64,000 nt of DNA from Streptomyces sp. NBC_00820 (GCF_036347055.1 NZ_CP108882.1:4506501-4570500), one strand, 5' to 3'; positions 15,309 to 24,835 are shown, numbered from the stretch's first letter. Made by a program: numbers and translations. The notes: a model not told the origin generated them from the sequence alone.

Positions 15309-17727
15309 GGAGCCGTACCGCCCCCCTCTTGTGCAGCGGGTCGTTGCCGTTGCCGCACTTGGGGGACTGGATGCAGGACGGGCAGCCGGCCTCGCACTCG
15401 CAGGACGCGATGGCCTCGCGGGTGGCGGCGAGCCAGGCGCGGGCGGTGTGGAAGGCGCGCTCGGCGAATCCCGCGCCGCCGGGGTGACCGTCGTAGACGA
15501 AGACCGTCGGCAACAGCGTGTCCGGGTGCAGCGGGACGGAGACGCCGCCGATGTCCCAGCGGTCGCAGGTCGCGAAGAGCGGCAGCATGCCGATCGAGGC
15601 GTGCTCGGCGGCGTGCAGGGAGCCGCCGAGGATCTCCGGACTGATCCGGGCCTCGTCGAGCTGGTCCTCGGTGACCGTCCACCACACCGCGCGCGTACGG
15701 AGCGTGCGAGGAGGGAGGTCGAGCTTCGTCTCGCCCAGCACTTCACCCGTGATCAGACGTCTGCGCAGGAAGGAGACCACCTGGTTGGTGACCTCGACCG
15801 AGCCGTAGCAGAGCCGGCCGGTGCCCCACGGGATCTCGACGTCCGTCTCCAGGACGGAGATCGACGTGGTGTCGCGGGCGTCCGTCGAGTACGGCGGATC
15901 GGCCTGTTCGACCAGCGCCACCGAGTCCTCCAGGTCGAGGGAGCGCACCAGATAGGTGCGGCCTTGGTGCAGGTGGACGGCGCCCTCGTGGACGGCGGAG
16001 TGCGCGGCGGCCTCGTCGACCGTGCCGAGCAGACGCCCGGTGGCCTTCTCCACGACCTGCACCGGACGCCCGCCCGCGCCGCGGATGTCGGTCAGGTCGG
16101 CGGCCCGCTCCCGGCGCGTCCAGTGCCAGGCCTTGGTGCGGCGGCGCAGCAGCTTCGCGGCCTCCAGCTGCGGCAGCAGCTCCGCGCTCGCGGGGCCGAA
16201 GAGGTCCAGGTCCTCCTCGGTCAGCGGGATCTCTGCGGCGGCGGCGCACAGGTGCGGGGCGAGGACGTAGGGGTTGTCGGGATCGAGGACGGTGGATTCC
16301 ACCGGCTGGTCGAACAGGGCTTCGGGGTGGTGGACGAGGAAGGTGTCCAGCGGGTCGTCGCGGGCCACCAGCACCGCCAGGGCCCCCTGTCCGGCACGGC
16401 CGGCGCGGCCCGCCTGCTGCCACAGGGAGGCCCTGGTGCCCGGGTATCCGGCGATCACCACCGCGTCCAGGCCCGAGACGTCCACGCCCAGCTCCAGGGC
16501 CGTCGTGGCGGCGAGTCCGAGCAGTTCGCCGGAGTGCAGGGCGCGTTCCAGGGCGCGGCGCTCCTCGGGGAGGTAGCCGCCGCGGTAGGCCGCGACACGC
16601 CGGGCGAGGGAGCGGTCGACCTCGGCCAGCCGCTCCTGGGCGATGACCGAGATCAGCTCGGCGCCACGCCGGGAGCGGACGAAGGCGACCGAGCGGACGC
16701 CCTGCACGGTGAGGTCGGTGAGCAGGTCGGCCGTCTCGGCGGTGGCGGTACGCCGTACGGGTGCGCCCTTCTCGCCGTGCAGTTCGGTGAGCGGGGGCTC
16801 CCACAGGGCGAAGACGAGCTCCCCGCGCGGGGAGGCGTCGTCGGCGACCTCGACCACCGGCAGGCCGGTCAGCCGGCGGGCGGCGACGGCGGGCTCGGCG
16901 GCCGTCGCGGAGGCCAGCAGGAACACGGGCGACGCGCCGTAGCGGGCGCACAGGCGGCGCAGCCGGCGCAGCACCTGGGCGACGTGCGAGCCGAAGACGC
17001 CCCGGTAGGTGTGGCACTCGTCGATGACGACGTATTTGAGCGACTTCAGGAAGGAGGACCAGCGGGGGTGGGAGGGCAGTATGCCGCGGTGCAGCATGTC
17101 CGGGTTGGTCAGCACGTAGTTCGCGTACTGGCGTACCCACTCGCGTCCCTCGACCGGGGTGTCGCCGTCGTACACCGCGGGGCGTACGGCCCTGCCCAGC
17201 GGTTGTGAAAGTTCCTTCACCGCCCGGTACTGGTCCGCCGCCAGAGCCTTGGTGGGAGACAGGTACAGGGCGGTGGCCCCGCGGCCGTTCGGGGCCTCGG
17301 AGCCGTCCAGGAGGGCGGACAGGACCGGTACGAGGTAGGCGAGGGACTTGCCGGAGGCGGTGCCGGTGGCGACGACCACCGAGTCGCCGTCCAGGGCGTG
17401 CTCGGCCGCCAGTGCCTGGTGTTCCCACGGATGCTCGATGCCGCGGGCCTGTACGGCCGCGATCACCTCGGATCGAATCCGGTCGGGCCAGACGGCATGG
17501 CGGCCCGCGCGCGGGGGCAAGTGCTCCGTATGAGTGATGCGCGCGGACCGGCTCGGCCCGGAGGCGAGCCGGTCCAGGATCGTGCCCGGAGAGGGGCGCG
17601 ATGCCGGGTCCGCCGGGGGTCGATCGGATCGGAGATTCTTGGCCATCGGTACCGAGTGTGTCACCGGAGTGACGGACAATGGAGCCAAGGCGTCGTGCAC
17701 GCACGCCGGTAAGTGATTGAATGCCAT
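15145..17727 (-). CDS. DEAD/DEAH-box helicase with DUF1998 (MZB) zinc domain
   Basis: An 860-residue superfamily 2 helicase of the YprA/MrfA type, which in other bacteria acts in DNA repair. Motifs in order: Q-like WEHQ, Walker A TGTASGKS, VVIDECHTYRG (motif II), LASATAA (motif III), QQAGRAGRAGQG (motif VI). The C-terminal DUF1998 region carries the cysteine cluster CECEAGCPSCIQSPKCG. A Glu/Gln/Pro-rich tail overlaps the TadG-like gene. I chose the ATG at 17727 (MAFNHL), which is how I recall orthologues starting. This start contains a rare TTA leucine codon at position 6. The alternative ATG at 17646 (MAKNLR) would exclude it. The gene is divergent from bldG, with 82 bp between starts. Confidence 0.88.
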   Translation of the reverse strand: MAFNHLPACVHDALAPLSVTPVTHSVPMAKNLRSDRPPADPASRPSPGTILDRLASGPSRSARITHTEHLPPRAGRHAVWPDRIRSEVIAAVQARGIEHPWEHQALAAEHALDGDSVVVATGTASGKSLAYLVPVLSALLDGSEAPNGRGATALYLSPTKALAADQYRAVKELSQPLGRAVRPAVYDGDTPVEGREWVRQYANYVLTNPDMLHRGILPSHPRWSSFLKSLKYVVIDECHTYRGVFGSHVAQVLRRLRRLCARYGASPVFLLASATAAEPAVAARRLTGLPVVEVADDASPRGELVFALWEPPLTELHGEKGAPVRRTATAETADLLTDLTVQGVRSVAFVRSRRGAELISVIAQERLAEVDRSLARRVAAYRGGYLPEERRALERALHSGELLGLAATTALELGVDVSGLDAVVIAGYPGTRASLWQQAGRAGRAGQGALAVLVARDDPLDTFLVHHPEALFDQPVESTVLDPDNPYVLAPHLCAAAAEIPLTEEDLDLFGPASAELLPQLEAAKLLRRRTKAWHWTRRERAADLTDIRGAGGRPVQVVEKATGRLLGTVDEAAAHSAVHEGAVHLHQGRTYLVRSLDLEDSVALVEQADPPYSTDARDTTSISVLETDVEIPWGTGRLCYGSVEVTNQVVSFLRRRLITGEVLGETKLDLPPRTLRTRAVWWTVTEDQLDEARISPEILGGSLHAAEHASIGMLPLFATCDRWDIGGVSVPLHPDTLLPTVFVYDGHPGGAGFAERAFHTARAWLAATREAIASCECEAGCPSCIQSPKCGNGNDPLHKRGAVRLLTVLLREAPEEKPEEQPEEQPGNGLKAGPEDGQVHGQEHEPADGSEDESEDEGV

Positions 17728-17809
17728 CGCGGCTGGCGTTGCGTCCGTAGGGTTGCAAGCCGAGGTGTCCTGAGGGGCGACCGCTCGATAGCAAGGTGCT
17801 GGAGGATCC

Positions 17810-18151
17810 GTGGACCTGTCCCTGTCGACCCGTACCGTCGGCGATCGTACGGTCGTCGAAGTCGGTGGCGAAATCGATGTATACACCGCGCCCAAGCTGC
17901 GGGAGCAGCTGGTCGAGCTTGTGAACGACGGAAATTTCCACCTCGTCGTCGACATGGAGGGCGTGGACTTCCTCGACTCCACCGGGCTCGGCGTGCTGGT
18001 CGGCGGCCTGAAGCGGGTGCGCGCCCACGAGGGCTCGCTCCGCCTGGTCTGCAACCAGGAGCGCATTCTGAAGATCTTCCGTATCACCGGCCTCACCAAG
18101 GTGTTCCCGATCCACACCTCGGTCGAGGAAGCGGTGGCGGCCACCGACTGA
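17810..18151 (+). CDS. bldG: BldG anti-sigma factor antagonist
   Basis: A 113-residue STAS-domain anti-anti-sigma factor. The phosphorylation-site signature [12 protein letters not shown] places the regulatory serine at residue 57. Unphosphorylated BldG sequesters RsbW-type anti-sigma factors and is needed in Streptomyces for aerial growth and antibiotic production. The GTG start follows GGAGG at 5 nt. The RsbW-like gene 157 bp downstream is the expected partner. Length and sequence match the S. coelicolor protein as I know it. Confidence 0.96.
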   Translation: MDLSLSTRTVGDRTVVEVGGEIDVYTAPKLREQLVELVNDGNFHLVVDMEGVDFLDSTGLGVLVGGLKRVRAHEGSLRLVCNQERILKIFRITGLTKVFPIHTSVEEAVAATD

Positions 18152-18308
18152 CCCCGGGTCGTGCGCGGGGTCCGGGCCGCATGTCGGTCCGGGCGCCGCT
18201 CGGCCCCGCCCCGGGCCGGTGGGCCCGGGGCACAGAAGTTCATCAGGGGTGCGGGCTATCGGTGGCCCCGCCTCCGGAACCGCACGCCCGTAGTCGCGAG
18301 GGGGATGC

Positions 18309-18746
18309 ATGGCCACCGTCGAACTCCGCTTCAGCGCGCTGCCCGAGCACGTCCGGACCGCCCGCCTCGTGGCGGCCGCGGTGGCGCGCAGGGCCGGAGT
18401 GGACGAGGCCGTGCTGGACGAGGTCCGGCTCGCCGTGGGTGAGGCCTGCTCCCGCGCTGTCGGACTGCACCAGATCAACGACATCACGGCACCCGTGAAG
18501 GTGGCGCTGATCGAGGACGAGAAGCTGTTCTCCATCGAGGTCGGCGACGAGGCCCCGCATGCCGTCCCCGCCGCGCGGGTGGCCGGCGGCGCGGCCGCGG
18601 ACGCGGATGTGGAGGCCGAGGAGGACGAGATGGGCCTCGCGGTCATCAGTGGTCTCGTGGACGACGTGGAGGTCACGACCGGCGAGAACGGCGGCCTGAT
18701 CCGCATGTCCTGGCCGACCGCCCCGCCGGTGACCGAACTCGTCTGA
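18309..18746 (+). CDS. RsbW-like anti-sigma factor / serine kinase, BldG partner
   Basis: A 145-residue GHKL ATPase-like protein. An N-box-like EACSRAV near residue 45 and GLAVISGLVDDVEV near 110 support a HATPase_c_2 fold. The canonical N-box asparagine is not obvious, so kinase activity is uncertain. By position it corresponds to the S. coelicolor gene after bldG (called ApgA, as I recall), a BldG-interacting anti-sigma factor. The ATG follows GAGGGGGA. A strong hairpin at 18787 ends the operon. Confidence 0.88.
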   Translation: MATVELRFSALPEHVRTARLVAAAVARRAGVDEAVLDEVRLAVGEACSRAVGLHQINDITAPVKVALIEDEKLFSIEVGDEAPHAVPAARVAGGAAADADVEAEEDEMGLAVISGLVDDVEVTTGENGGLIRMSWPTAPPVTELV

Positions 18747-18786
18747 AGCTCCGCCGCGGGCGTACGGCCCGCCGTGCACCCCACAG

Positions 18787-18815
18787 CGAAGGGCCCTGCT
18801 GAGCAGGGCCCTTCG
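18787..18815 (+). terminator. bldG operon terminator
   Basis: A perfect 13-bp stem (arms 18787-18799 and 18803-18815) with a TGA loop, 40 bp after the stop codon, followed by a mixed T-rich stretch. The rest of the gap to hppA (18816-19064) is AT-richer and presumably holds the hppA promoter. TAGAAT at about 19017-19022 is a plausible -10. Confidence 0.8.
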
Positions 18816-19064
18816 TCGTGTTTCCGGCACCCTCCGGAATTCGTGAAGGAATTCACGATCAATACCCCGATAATTTGATCAAGCATCAATGTGGCCGTCA
18901 ATGCCCCTGAGGCATTACCTCTTTCGGGTTCTCCGGCGTGACCTCGATCATTCGCTGAAGAGGACGTGAAGGGGAATTCCGTTTACCGCGGCCTGTTTAG
19001 ATCACGATCGGGTACCTAGAATCCGTCCACATCTTGAGCTCAGCCCAAGCGTCAAGGAGGACGA

Positions 19065-21470
19065 ATGGCGGGGCTTTCTACCCCTCATCAGTTTGGCCAT
19101 CCCACAACCCTCGCGGCCGCGGTACTGACGGACGACAACCGGATCATGGTGGCGGTGATCGCGGCTGTCGCCGTGGCCGCGCTCTTGGTCGCGGGCGTCC
19201 TGGTGCGTCAGGTGCTCGCGGCCGGCGAGGGCACCGAGAGCATGAAACGGATCGCCGAGGCGGTCCAGGAAGGCGCCAAGGCCTATCTCGCACGGCAGTT
19301 GCGCACGCTCGGCGTATTCGCCGTCGTCGTCTTCTTCCTGCTCCTGCTGCTGCCCGCGGACGACTGGAATCAGCGCATCGGGCGATCCGTGTTCTTCCTG
19401 ATCGGCGCGGTGTTCTCGGGTGCCACCGGCTATTTCGGCATGTGGCTCGCCGTGCGCAGCAATGTGCGGGTCGCCGCGGCGGCCCGCGAAGCCACTCCGG
19501 CCGAAGGTGAACCGGAAAAAGATCTCACCACCGTCTCGCACGCCGCGATGAAGATCGCATTTCGTACGGGCGGCGTCGTCGGCATGATCACGGTGGGGCT
19601 CGGCCTGCTGGGCGCCTCCTGCGTGGTGCTGGTGTACGCGGCCGACGCGCCGAAGGTGCTGGAGGGCTTCGGCCTCGGCGCCGCCCTGATCGCCATGTTC
19701 ATGCGTGTGGGTGGCGGCATCTTCACCAAGGCCGCCGACGTCGGCGCCGACCTGGTCGGCAAGGTCGAACAGGGCATTCCGGAGGACGATCCGCGCAATG
19801 CCGCGACCATCGCCGACAACGTGGGCGACAACGTCGGCGACTGCGCGGGCATGGCGGCCGACCTGTTCGAGTCCTACGCCGTCACCCTGGTGGCCGCGCT
19901 GATCCTCGGCAAGGCCGCCTTCGGCGACTCCGGGCTCGCCTTCCCGCTGCTGGTGCCGGCCATCGGCGTCGTCACCGCCATGATCGGCATCTTCGCGGTC
20001 GCGCCCCGGCGCACCGACCGCAGCGGGATGACCGCGATCAACCGCGGCTTCTTCATCTCCGCGGTGATCTCGCTCGTCCTGGTCGCCGTCGCCGTCTACA
20101 CCTACCTGCCGGCGAAGTACTCGGACCTCGCCGGGGTCTCCGACGCGGCCATCCGGGCCAAGAGCGGCGACCCGCGCATCCTGGCCCTGGTCGCGGTGGC
20201 CATCGGCATCCTGCTGGCCGCCGTCATCCAGCAGCTGACCGGCTACTTCACCGAGACCACCCGCCGTCCGGTCCGGGACATCGGCAAGACCTCCCTCACG
20301 GGCCCGGCCACGGTCGTCCTGGCTGGTATCTCGCTGGGCCTCGAATCGGCCGTCTACACCGCGCTGCTCATCGCTCTCAGCGTGTACGGCGCGTTCCTGC
20401 TCGGCGGTACGTCGATCATGCTGGCGCTGTTCGCGGTCGCCCTGGCCGGTACCGGTCTGCTCACCACGGTCGGCGTGATCGTCGCCATGGACACCTTCGG
20501 GCCGGTCTCCGACAACGCGCAGGGCATCGCCGAGATGTCCGGCGACGTCGAGGGCGCGGGCGCCCAGGTGCTCACCAACCTGGACGCGGTCGGCAACACC
20601 ACCAAGGCCATCACGAAGGGCATCGCCATCGCCACGGCGGTCCTCGCGGCCGCGGCGCTCTTCGGGTCGTACCGGGACGCGATCACCACCAACGTGCAGG
20701 ACGTCGGGGTGAAACTCACCGGGCCGGGCGCGCCGCTGAGCCTGTCGCTGGACATCTCGCAGCCCAACAACCTCGTCGGGCTCATCGCGGGCGCGGCGGT
20801 CGTCTTCCTCTTCTCCGGGCTCGCCATCAACGCCGTGTCGCGTTCGGCCGGTTCGGTGGTGTTCGAGGTGCGGCGGCAGTTCCGCGAGCACCCCGGGATC
20901 ATGGACTACACCGAGAAGCCCGAGTACGGGCGTGTCGTCGACATCTGCACCAAGGACGCCCTGCGGGAGCTGGCCACACCGGGTCTGCTCGCCGTGATGG
21001 CGCCGATCTTCATCGGGTTCACGCTCGGCGTCGGCGCGCTCGGCTCCTACCTCGCGGGCGCGATCGGAGCGGGCACGCTGATGGCGGTGTTCCTCGCCAA
21101 CTCCGGCGGCGCCTGGGACAACGCCAAGAAGCTGGTGGAGGACGGTCACCACGGCGGCAAGGGCAGCGACGCCCACGCGGCCACGGTGATCGGCGACACC
21201 ATCGGTGACCCCTTCAAGGACACCGCGGGGCCGGCGATCAACCCGCTGCTGAAGGTCATGAACCTGGTCTCGCTGCTCATCGCGCCCGCGGTGATCAAGT
21301 TCTCCTACGGCAGTGACAAGAGCATCGGCGTACGGATCCTGATCTCCGTACTCGCGCTCCTGGTGATCGTCGTCGCGGTGTACGTGTCCAAGCGGCGCGG
21401 CATCGCCGTCGGCGACGACGAGAACGCCGAGCGGGTCGCCAACTCGACCGATCCCGCGGTGGTTTCGTAG
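19065..21470 (+). CDS. hppA: Proton-translocating membrane pyrophosphatase
   Basis: An 801-residue, ~16-helix membrane enzyme that couples hydrolysis of pyrophosphate to proton export. Signatures include the family motif DVGADLVGKVE, the acidic DNVGDNVGDCAGMAADLFE loop that binds Mg-PPi, and the C-terminal GDTIGDPFKDTAGPAIN repeat. At the position that decides potassium dependence it reads GNTTK: lysine, where K+-dependent enzymes have alanine. It should therefore be the K+-independent type. The ATG follows GGAGG with 4-nt spacing. A 15-bp hairpin follows the gene. It stands alone as a transcription unit. Confidence 0.96.
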   Translation: MAGLSTPHQFGHPTTLAAAVLTDDNRIMVAVIAAVAVAALLVAGVLVRQVLAAGEGTESMKRIAEAVQEGAKAYLARQLRTLGVFAVVVFFLLLLLPADDWNQRIGRSVFFLIGAVFSGATGYFGMWLAVRSNVRVAAAAREATPAEGEPEKDLTTVSHAAMKIAFRTGGVVGMITVGLGLLGASCVVLVYAADAPKVLEGFGLGAALIAMFMRVGGGIFTKAADVGADLVGKVEQGIPEDDPRNAATIADNVGDNVGDCAGMAADLFESYAVTLVAALILGKAAFGDSGLAFPLLVPAIGVVTAMIGIFAVAPRRTDRSGMTAINRGFFISAVISLVLVAVAVYTYLPAKYSDLAGVSDAAIRAKSGDPRILALVAVAIGILLAAVIQQLTGYFTETTRRPVRDIGKTSLTGPATVVLAGISLGLESAVYTALLIALSVYGAFLLGGTSIMLALFAVALAGTGLLTTVGVIVAMDTFGPVSDNAQGIAEMSGDVEGAGAQVLTNLDAVGNTTKAITKGIAIATAVLAAAALFGSYRDAITTNVQDVGVKLTGPGAPLSLSLDISQPNNLVGLIAGAAVVFLFSGLAINAVSRSAGSVVFEVRRQFREHPGIMDYTEKPEYGRVVDICTKDALRELATPGLLAVMAPIFIGFTLGVGALGSYLAGAIGAGTLMAVFLANSGGAWDNAKKLVEDGHHGGKGSDAHAATVIGDTIGDPFKDTAGPAINPLLKVMNLVSLLIAPAVIKFSYGSDKSIGVRILISVLALLVIVVAVYVSKRRGIAVGDDENAERVANSTDPAVVS

Positions 21471-21498
21471 ACCGGATCGAGGAAGTCCGCACAACGGG

Positions 21499-21534
21499 CG
21501 GGCGGGTGGCGCGTACTGACGCGCCGCCCGCCCG
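21499..21534 (+). terminator. hppA terminator
   Basis: 15-bp GC stem (arms 21499-21513 and 21520-21534, one G-T pair) with loop TACTGA, 28 bp after the stop. Confidence 0.75.
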
Positions 21535-21684
21535 TCCCGCGTGTGTGGGCTCGCCCACGCCGTGAGCCTTCTCTCCCGTGGCACAAAGAGTCGTAAAAGC
21601 CCATTAATAGGGCGTTCGGTGGCGGAGGGCGTCGGTGCGCCGTGTAGATTCCGTGGGCCGAAAGCCAGGGAAGGGACCGATCCG

Positions 21685-22293
21685 GTGAACAAGAAGCTCG
21701 CGGCCGCACTGTCCGGCGGTGCGGTCATGGTGGTGGCGCTTTCGGGCTGCACCAGCGCCACCAAGGAAAGCGGACCCGACCCCAAGCTGGTGGCCTGGGC
21801 CAAGTCGGTGTGCGACGCGGTCCCCGCGCAGGACGCGAAGATCAAGGCGGCCAACGCGCAGATCGCCAAGACGGCCACCGACGGCAACCTGCCGCCCAAG
21901 ACCGTCCGGGACACCTACGCGCAGGCCTTCCAGGACATGTCCGACGGCTACAAGGCCATCGCCGCCGCCATCGGCGGTGCCGGGGCGCCTCCCGGCGTGG
22001 ACGACGGTGCCAAGCGGCAGCAGGACGCCGTCAAGAACCTCAACGGCCTTTCGGCGTCCTACGCCGGCCTGAAGAAGCAGGTCGACGGGCTCGACACCAA
22101 GAACCAGGGCAAGTTCGCCAAGGGCCTGCACGACGTCGCCGACCAGACGAAGCAGATCGGCGAGCAGAACAACAGCGGCACCGAGGCGCTGAAGCGGCTG
22201 GAGCAGGGCGAGGTCCAGCAGGCGATCGCCCAGCAGGCCAGCTGCAAGGTCTCGGCGTCGGCGCCGCCGTCGGCACCCGCGACGGCCGGCTGA
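21685..22293 (+). CDS. Small secreted lipoprotein, helical
   Basis: A 202-residue predicted lipoprotein: a signal peptide with lipobox LSGC (Cys near residue 22), then an Ala/Lys/Gln-rich, probably helical extracytoplasmic domain with no catalytic signature I recognise. The GTG start follows AAGGGA at 8 nt. The gene stands between hppA and a 7-bp tandem repeat array. The function is unknown. The coiled character suggests a structural or binding role at the membrane surface. Confidence 0.75.
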   Translation: MNKKLAAALSGGAVMVVALSGCTSATKESGPDPKLVAWAKSVCDAVPAQDAKIKAANAQIAKTATDGNLPPKTVRDTYAQAFQDMSDGYKAIAAAIGGAGAPPGVDDGAKRQQDAVKNLNGLSASYAGLKKQVDGLDTKNQGKFAKGLHDVADQTKQIGEQNNSGTEALKRLEQGEVQQAIAQQASCKVSASAPPSAPATAG

Positions 22294-22437
22294 CAACGGC
22301 ACCGGCTGACTGACACCTCCGCGACGGCAGGGGGCGCGGCGATGCCTCGCCCCCCCGCCGCCGGTACACGGCCCGTGCCCCGCTGAAGCCGCCGTTCGGC
22401 CGTGCACTTGCCGACGCCGATGCTCGGCCGCACACTC

Positions 22438-22500
22438 GCCGAGCGCCGAGCGCCGAGCGCCGAGCGCCGAGCGCCGAGCGCCGAGCGCCGAGCGCCGAGC
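22438..22500 (+). repeat. Nine tandem copies of GCCGAGC
   Basis: An uninterrupted array of nine 7-bp units (63 bp) between the lipoprotein and the methyltransferase. Degenerate relatives (gccgatgctcggcc and a following GCCGCCGCTCGGCC) flank it. Its 7-bp period is not a codon multiple, which fits non-coding DNA. Array length is likely variable among strains. Confidence 0.9.
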
Positions 22501-22589
22501 GCCGCCGCTCGGCCGCGCGCTCCGCCGACGTCGCTGCACCGCCCGTGCTGAGGCGCCCTCCGGGCCTCGCCACGGGCCACAATGGAGAC

Positions 22590-24110
22590 GTGACAGACTC
22601 CGGCCTCGCCCCCCTGCCCGCCCCCGACCGGCCCGACGTCGCCGCCCGCCTGCGCGACGCCCTGCTCTCCGCCTCCTTCACCGCGGACGGCCTGCTCGAC
22701 CTGCTCGGCGCCCCCGCGTACGCGGCGCTGGCGCGCAGCGAGACCGTGCCCGCACTCCGGGCGACCCGTGGCGACACGCCGCTGGAGACGCTCGTACGAC
22801 TGTTCCTGCTCCAGCAACCGGTGCCCCACGCGCGCGTGGCGGCGATCCTGCCGGTCGAAGAGGCCCTGGACGCCGGATGGCTCACGCGCGTGGGCGGCGA
22901 CGAGGTGGCCGCCACCGTGGACGTACGGCCCTACGGCGGCCCGGACGGCGAGGACTGGTTCATCGTGTCCGACCTCGGCTGCGCGGTCGGCGGCGCCGGC
23001 GGCATCGGACAGCACGCCGAGGAAGTCGTCCTGGGCGTCGGCGGTGCCTCCACGACGCTCGCCGGCATCACCGTGCGCACTCCCGTCGCCGCCGCGCTCG
23101 ACCTCGGCACCGGCTCCGGCATCCAGGCACTGCACGCCGCCCAGCACGCCACGCGCGTGACGGCCACCGACCTCAACCCGCGCGCGCTGCACATCACCGC
23201 GCTCACCCTGGCGCTCTCGGGGGCGCCCGCCGCCGATCTGCGCGAGGGCTCGCTGTTCGAACCGGTCCGGGACGACGAGACGTTCGACCTGATCGTGTCC
23301 AACCCGCCCTTCGTGATCTCCCCGGGCGCCCGGCTGACGTACCGGGACGGCGGCATGAGCGGGGACGATCTCTGCCGCTCGCTCGTTCAGGAATCGGGGG
23401 AGCGGCTGAACGAGGGCGGGTTCGCGCAGTTCCTCGCCAACTGGCAGCACGTAGCGGGGGAGGACTGGCAGGACAGGCTCAGGTCGTGGGTGCCGCGCGG
23501 GTGCGATGCCTGGATCGTGCAGCGCGAGGTGCAGGACACCACGCAGTACGCCGAGCTGTGGCTCAGGGACGCCGGTGACCATCGCGGGGACCCGGCGGAG
23601 TACCAGGCGCGGTACGACGCGTGGCTGGACGAGTTCGAGGCGCGCAAGGTCAAGGGCATCGGCTTCGGCTGGATCACCCTGCGCAGGACCGGGGCGGCCG
23701 AGCCCTCGATCACGGTGGAGGAGTGGCCGCACCCGGTCGAACAGCCCCTCGGGGAGACGATCCGGGCGCACTTCGCCCGCCTCGACTACCTCCGGCGACA
23801 CGACGACGCGGCCCTGCTCGAAGGCCACTACAGGCTGGCCGACGAGGTGGTCCAGGAGCAGGTCGGTCTGCCCGGCGCCGAGGACCCGGAGCACGTGGTG
23901 CTGCGTCAGCACCGCGGGATGCGCCGCGCCACGAAGGTGGACACGATCGGCGCGGGCTTCGCGGGCGTGTGCGACGGCACGCTGAGTGCCGGCCGCATCC
24001 TGGACGCCATCGCCCAACTTGTCGGCGAGGACCCGGTGTTGCTGCGTGACCGTTCGCCCGCGCAGATCCGGCTGCTGGTGGAACAGGGATTCCTGGAGCC
24101 GGTGGTCTGA
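22590..24110 (+). CDS. Class I SAM-dependent methyltransferase (RlmG/HemK-like, NPPF motif)
   Basis: A 506-residue protein. An N-terminal all-alpha domain (~1-120) precedes a Rossmann methyltransferase with LDLGTGSGIQAL near 172, TDLNPRAL near 191 and the catalytic SNPPFV near 235. The NPPF motif implies methylation of an amide or exocyclic amine (protein glutamine, guanine or adenine in RNA). The ~200 C-terminal residues have no family I can name. The GTG at 22590 has GGAG only 2 nt before it, so the start is uncertain. The in-frame ATG at 22545 is the alternative. Confidence 0.85.
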   Translation: MTDSGLAPLPAPDRPDVAARLRDALLSASFTADGLLDLLGAPAYAALARSETVPALRATRGDTPLETLVRLFLLQQPVPHARVAAILPVEEALDAGWLTRVGGDEVAATVDVRPYGGPDGEDWFIVSDLGCAVGGAGGIGQHAEEVVLGVGGASTTLAGITVRTPVAAALDLGTGSGIQALHAAQHATRVTATDLNPRALHITALTLALSGAPAADLREGSLFEPVRDDETFDLIVSNPPFVISPGARLTYRDGGMSGDDLCRSLVQESGERLNEGGFAQFLANWQHVAGEDWQDRLRSWVPRGCDAWIVQREVQDTTQYAELWLRDAGDHRGDPAEYQARYDAWLDEFEARKVKGIGFGWITLRRTGAAEPSITVEEWPHPVEQPLGETIRAHFARLDYLRRHDDAALLEGHYRLADEVVQEQVGLPGAEDPEHVVLRQHRGMRRATKVDTIGAGFAGVCDGTLSAGRILDAIAQLVGEDPVLLRDRSPAQIRLLVEQGFLEPVV

Positions 24111-24184
24111 GCCGGAGCCGGTGGTCCGGCGTGGGGTGCGCGCGGCCGCTCCGGCGGCCGGCACGCAGGTCGGGAGGCCGCGCA

Positions 24185-24307
24185 GGTCCGGGTGTTGCCC
24201 CGGACCGGGTGTCGTGTCGTCGTGCCGGTCCGGGTGTCGTGCCGGTCCGGGTGTCGTTCCGGACCTGATGTCGGGCGGCTGCCGTCCGTGCTGGTCCGGG
24301 TGTCGTA
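24185..24307 (+). repeat. Imperfect GGTCCGGGTGTCGT repeats in intergenic DNA
   Basis: Two adjacent perfect 17-bp copies (24222-24238 and 24239-24255) and two outlying copies of GGTCCGGGTGT (near 24185 and 24293) fill part of a 524-bp gap (24111-24634). No coding frame there has convincing codon bias. The remainder of the gap holds nothing I can assign apart from the leader of the next small gene. Confidence 0.6.
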
Positions 24308-24634
24308 TCCGGGGTACCCGAGCCGTCGTAGCGGCGCCGGGATCATCGTCGTATGCCGGTGGCACGGGCCGGAGCGTGCCGGTGCGGGTGGCCGGAGTGC
24401 GGCGGGGCGGGAACCGGGGCGGGCCGGTGCGGGGAAAACGGCCGGAAAAATACGGGCACCGGGGCCGGATGGCCCCGTCGGACTCGATCACCTGTTCGGT
24501 ATCTTCGGCGTCATCGGCACTTCCGGGGTCCTGGCGGCCTTCCGTTCACGTGGATGTCGCCCGCTCGTCTCCCTCGCCTGCGAACCTTCCCGCACAGGGT
24601 CGGGCGGACGGCACGCGGAAGGGGTGGGCGGGAC

Positions 24635-24832
24635 GTGGAGAACGTGTCGGCGATCTTCGCGGGAGCGGTGTTCGCCCTGTTCGGGAGCGCCCTGCTGGTG
24701 TGGACCGTCACCCGGGTCCGCCGCGCCGAACCCGTCGCCCGTGGTGTGAACCAGGTCGCATCCGCCACCCTCGCCGGCGCCGCCGGAACCGTCGCGCTGG
24801 CTCTCGGCGCGTACTGCCTCGCCCGCCTCTGA
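24635..24832 (+). CDS. Small membrane protein, two helices
   Basis: A 65-residue peptide with hydrophobic segments at residues ~5-25 and ~43-63 separated by a basic loop (RVRRAEPVARG). The GTG start at 24635 is preceded by GGGCGGGA. A GTG three codons later is possible. A small hairpin follows the stop. It lies before topA, as a small gene does at the matching S. coelicolor position as I recall. The function is unknown. Confidence 0.65.
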   Translation: MENVSAIFAGAVFALFGSALLVWTVTRVRRAEPVARGVNQVASATLAGAAGTVALALGAYCLARL

Positions 24833-24835
24833 CAT

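Noticed and set aside
17727..18243. N-terminal extension of the helicase through bldG
   Set aside because: The extended frame lies antisense to bldG and has no family sequence before MAFNHL.
19002..21914. 970-codon minus-strand frame antisense to hppA
   Set aside because: Typical high-GC antisense frame. The plus strand encodes the complete proton pyrophosphatase.
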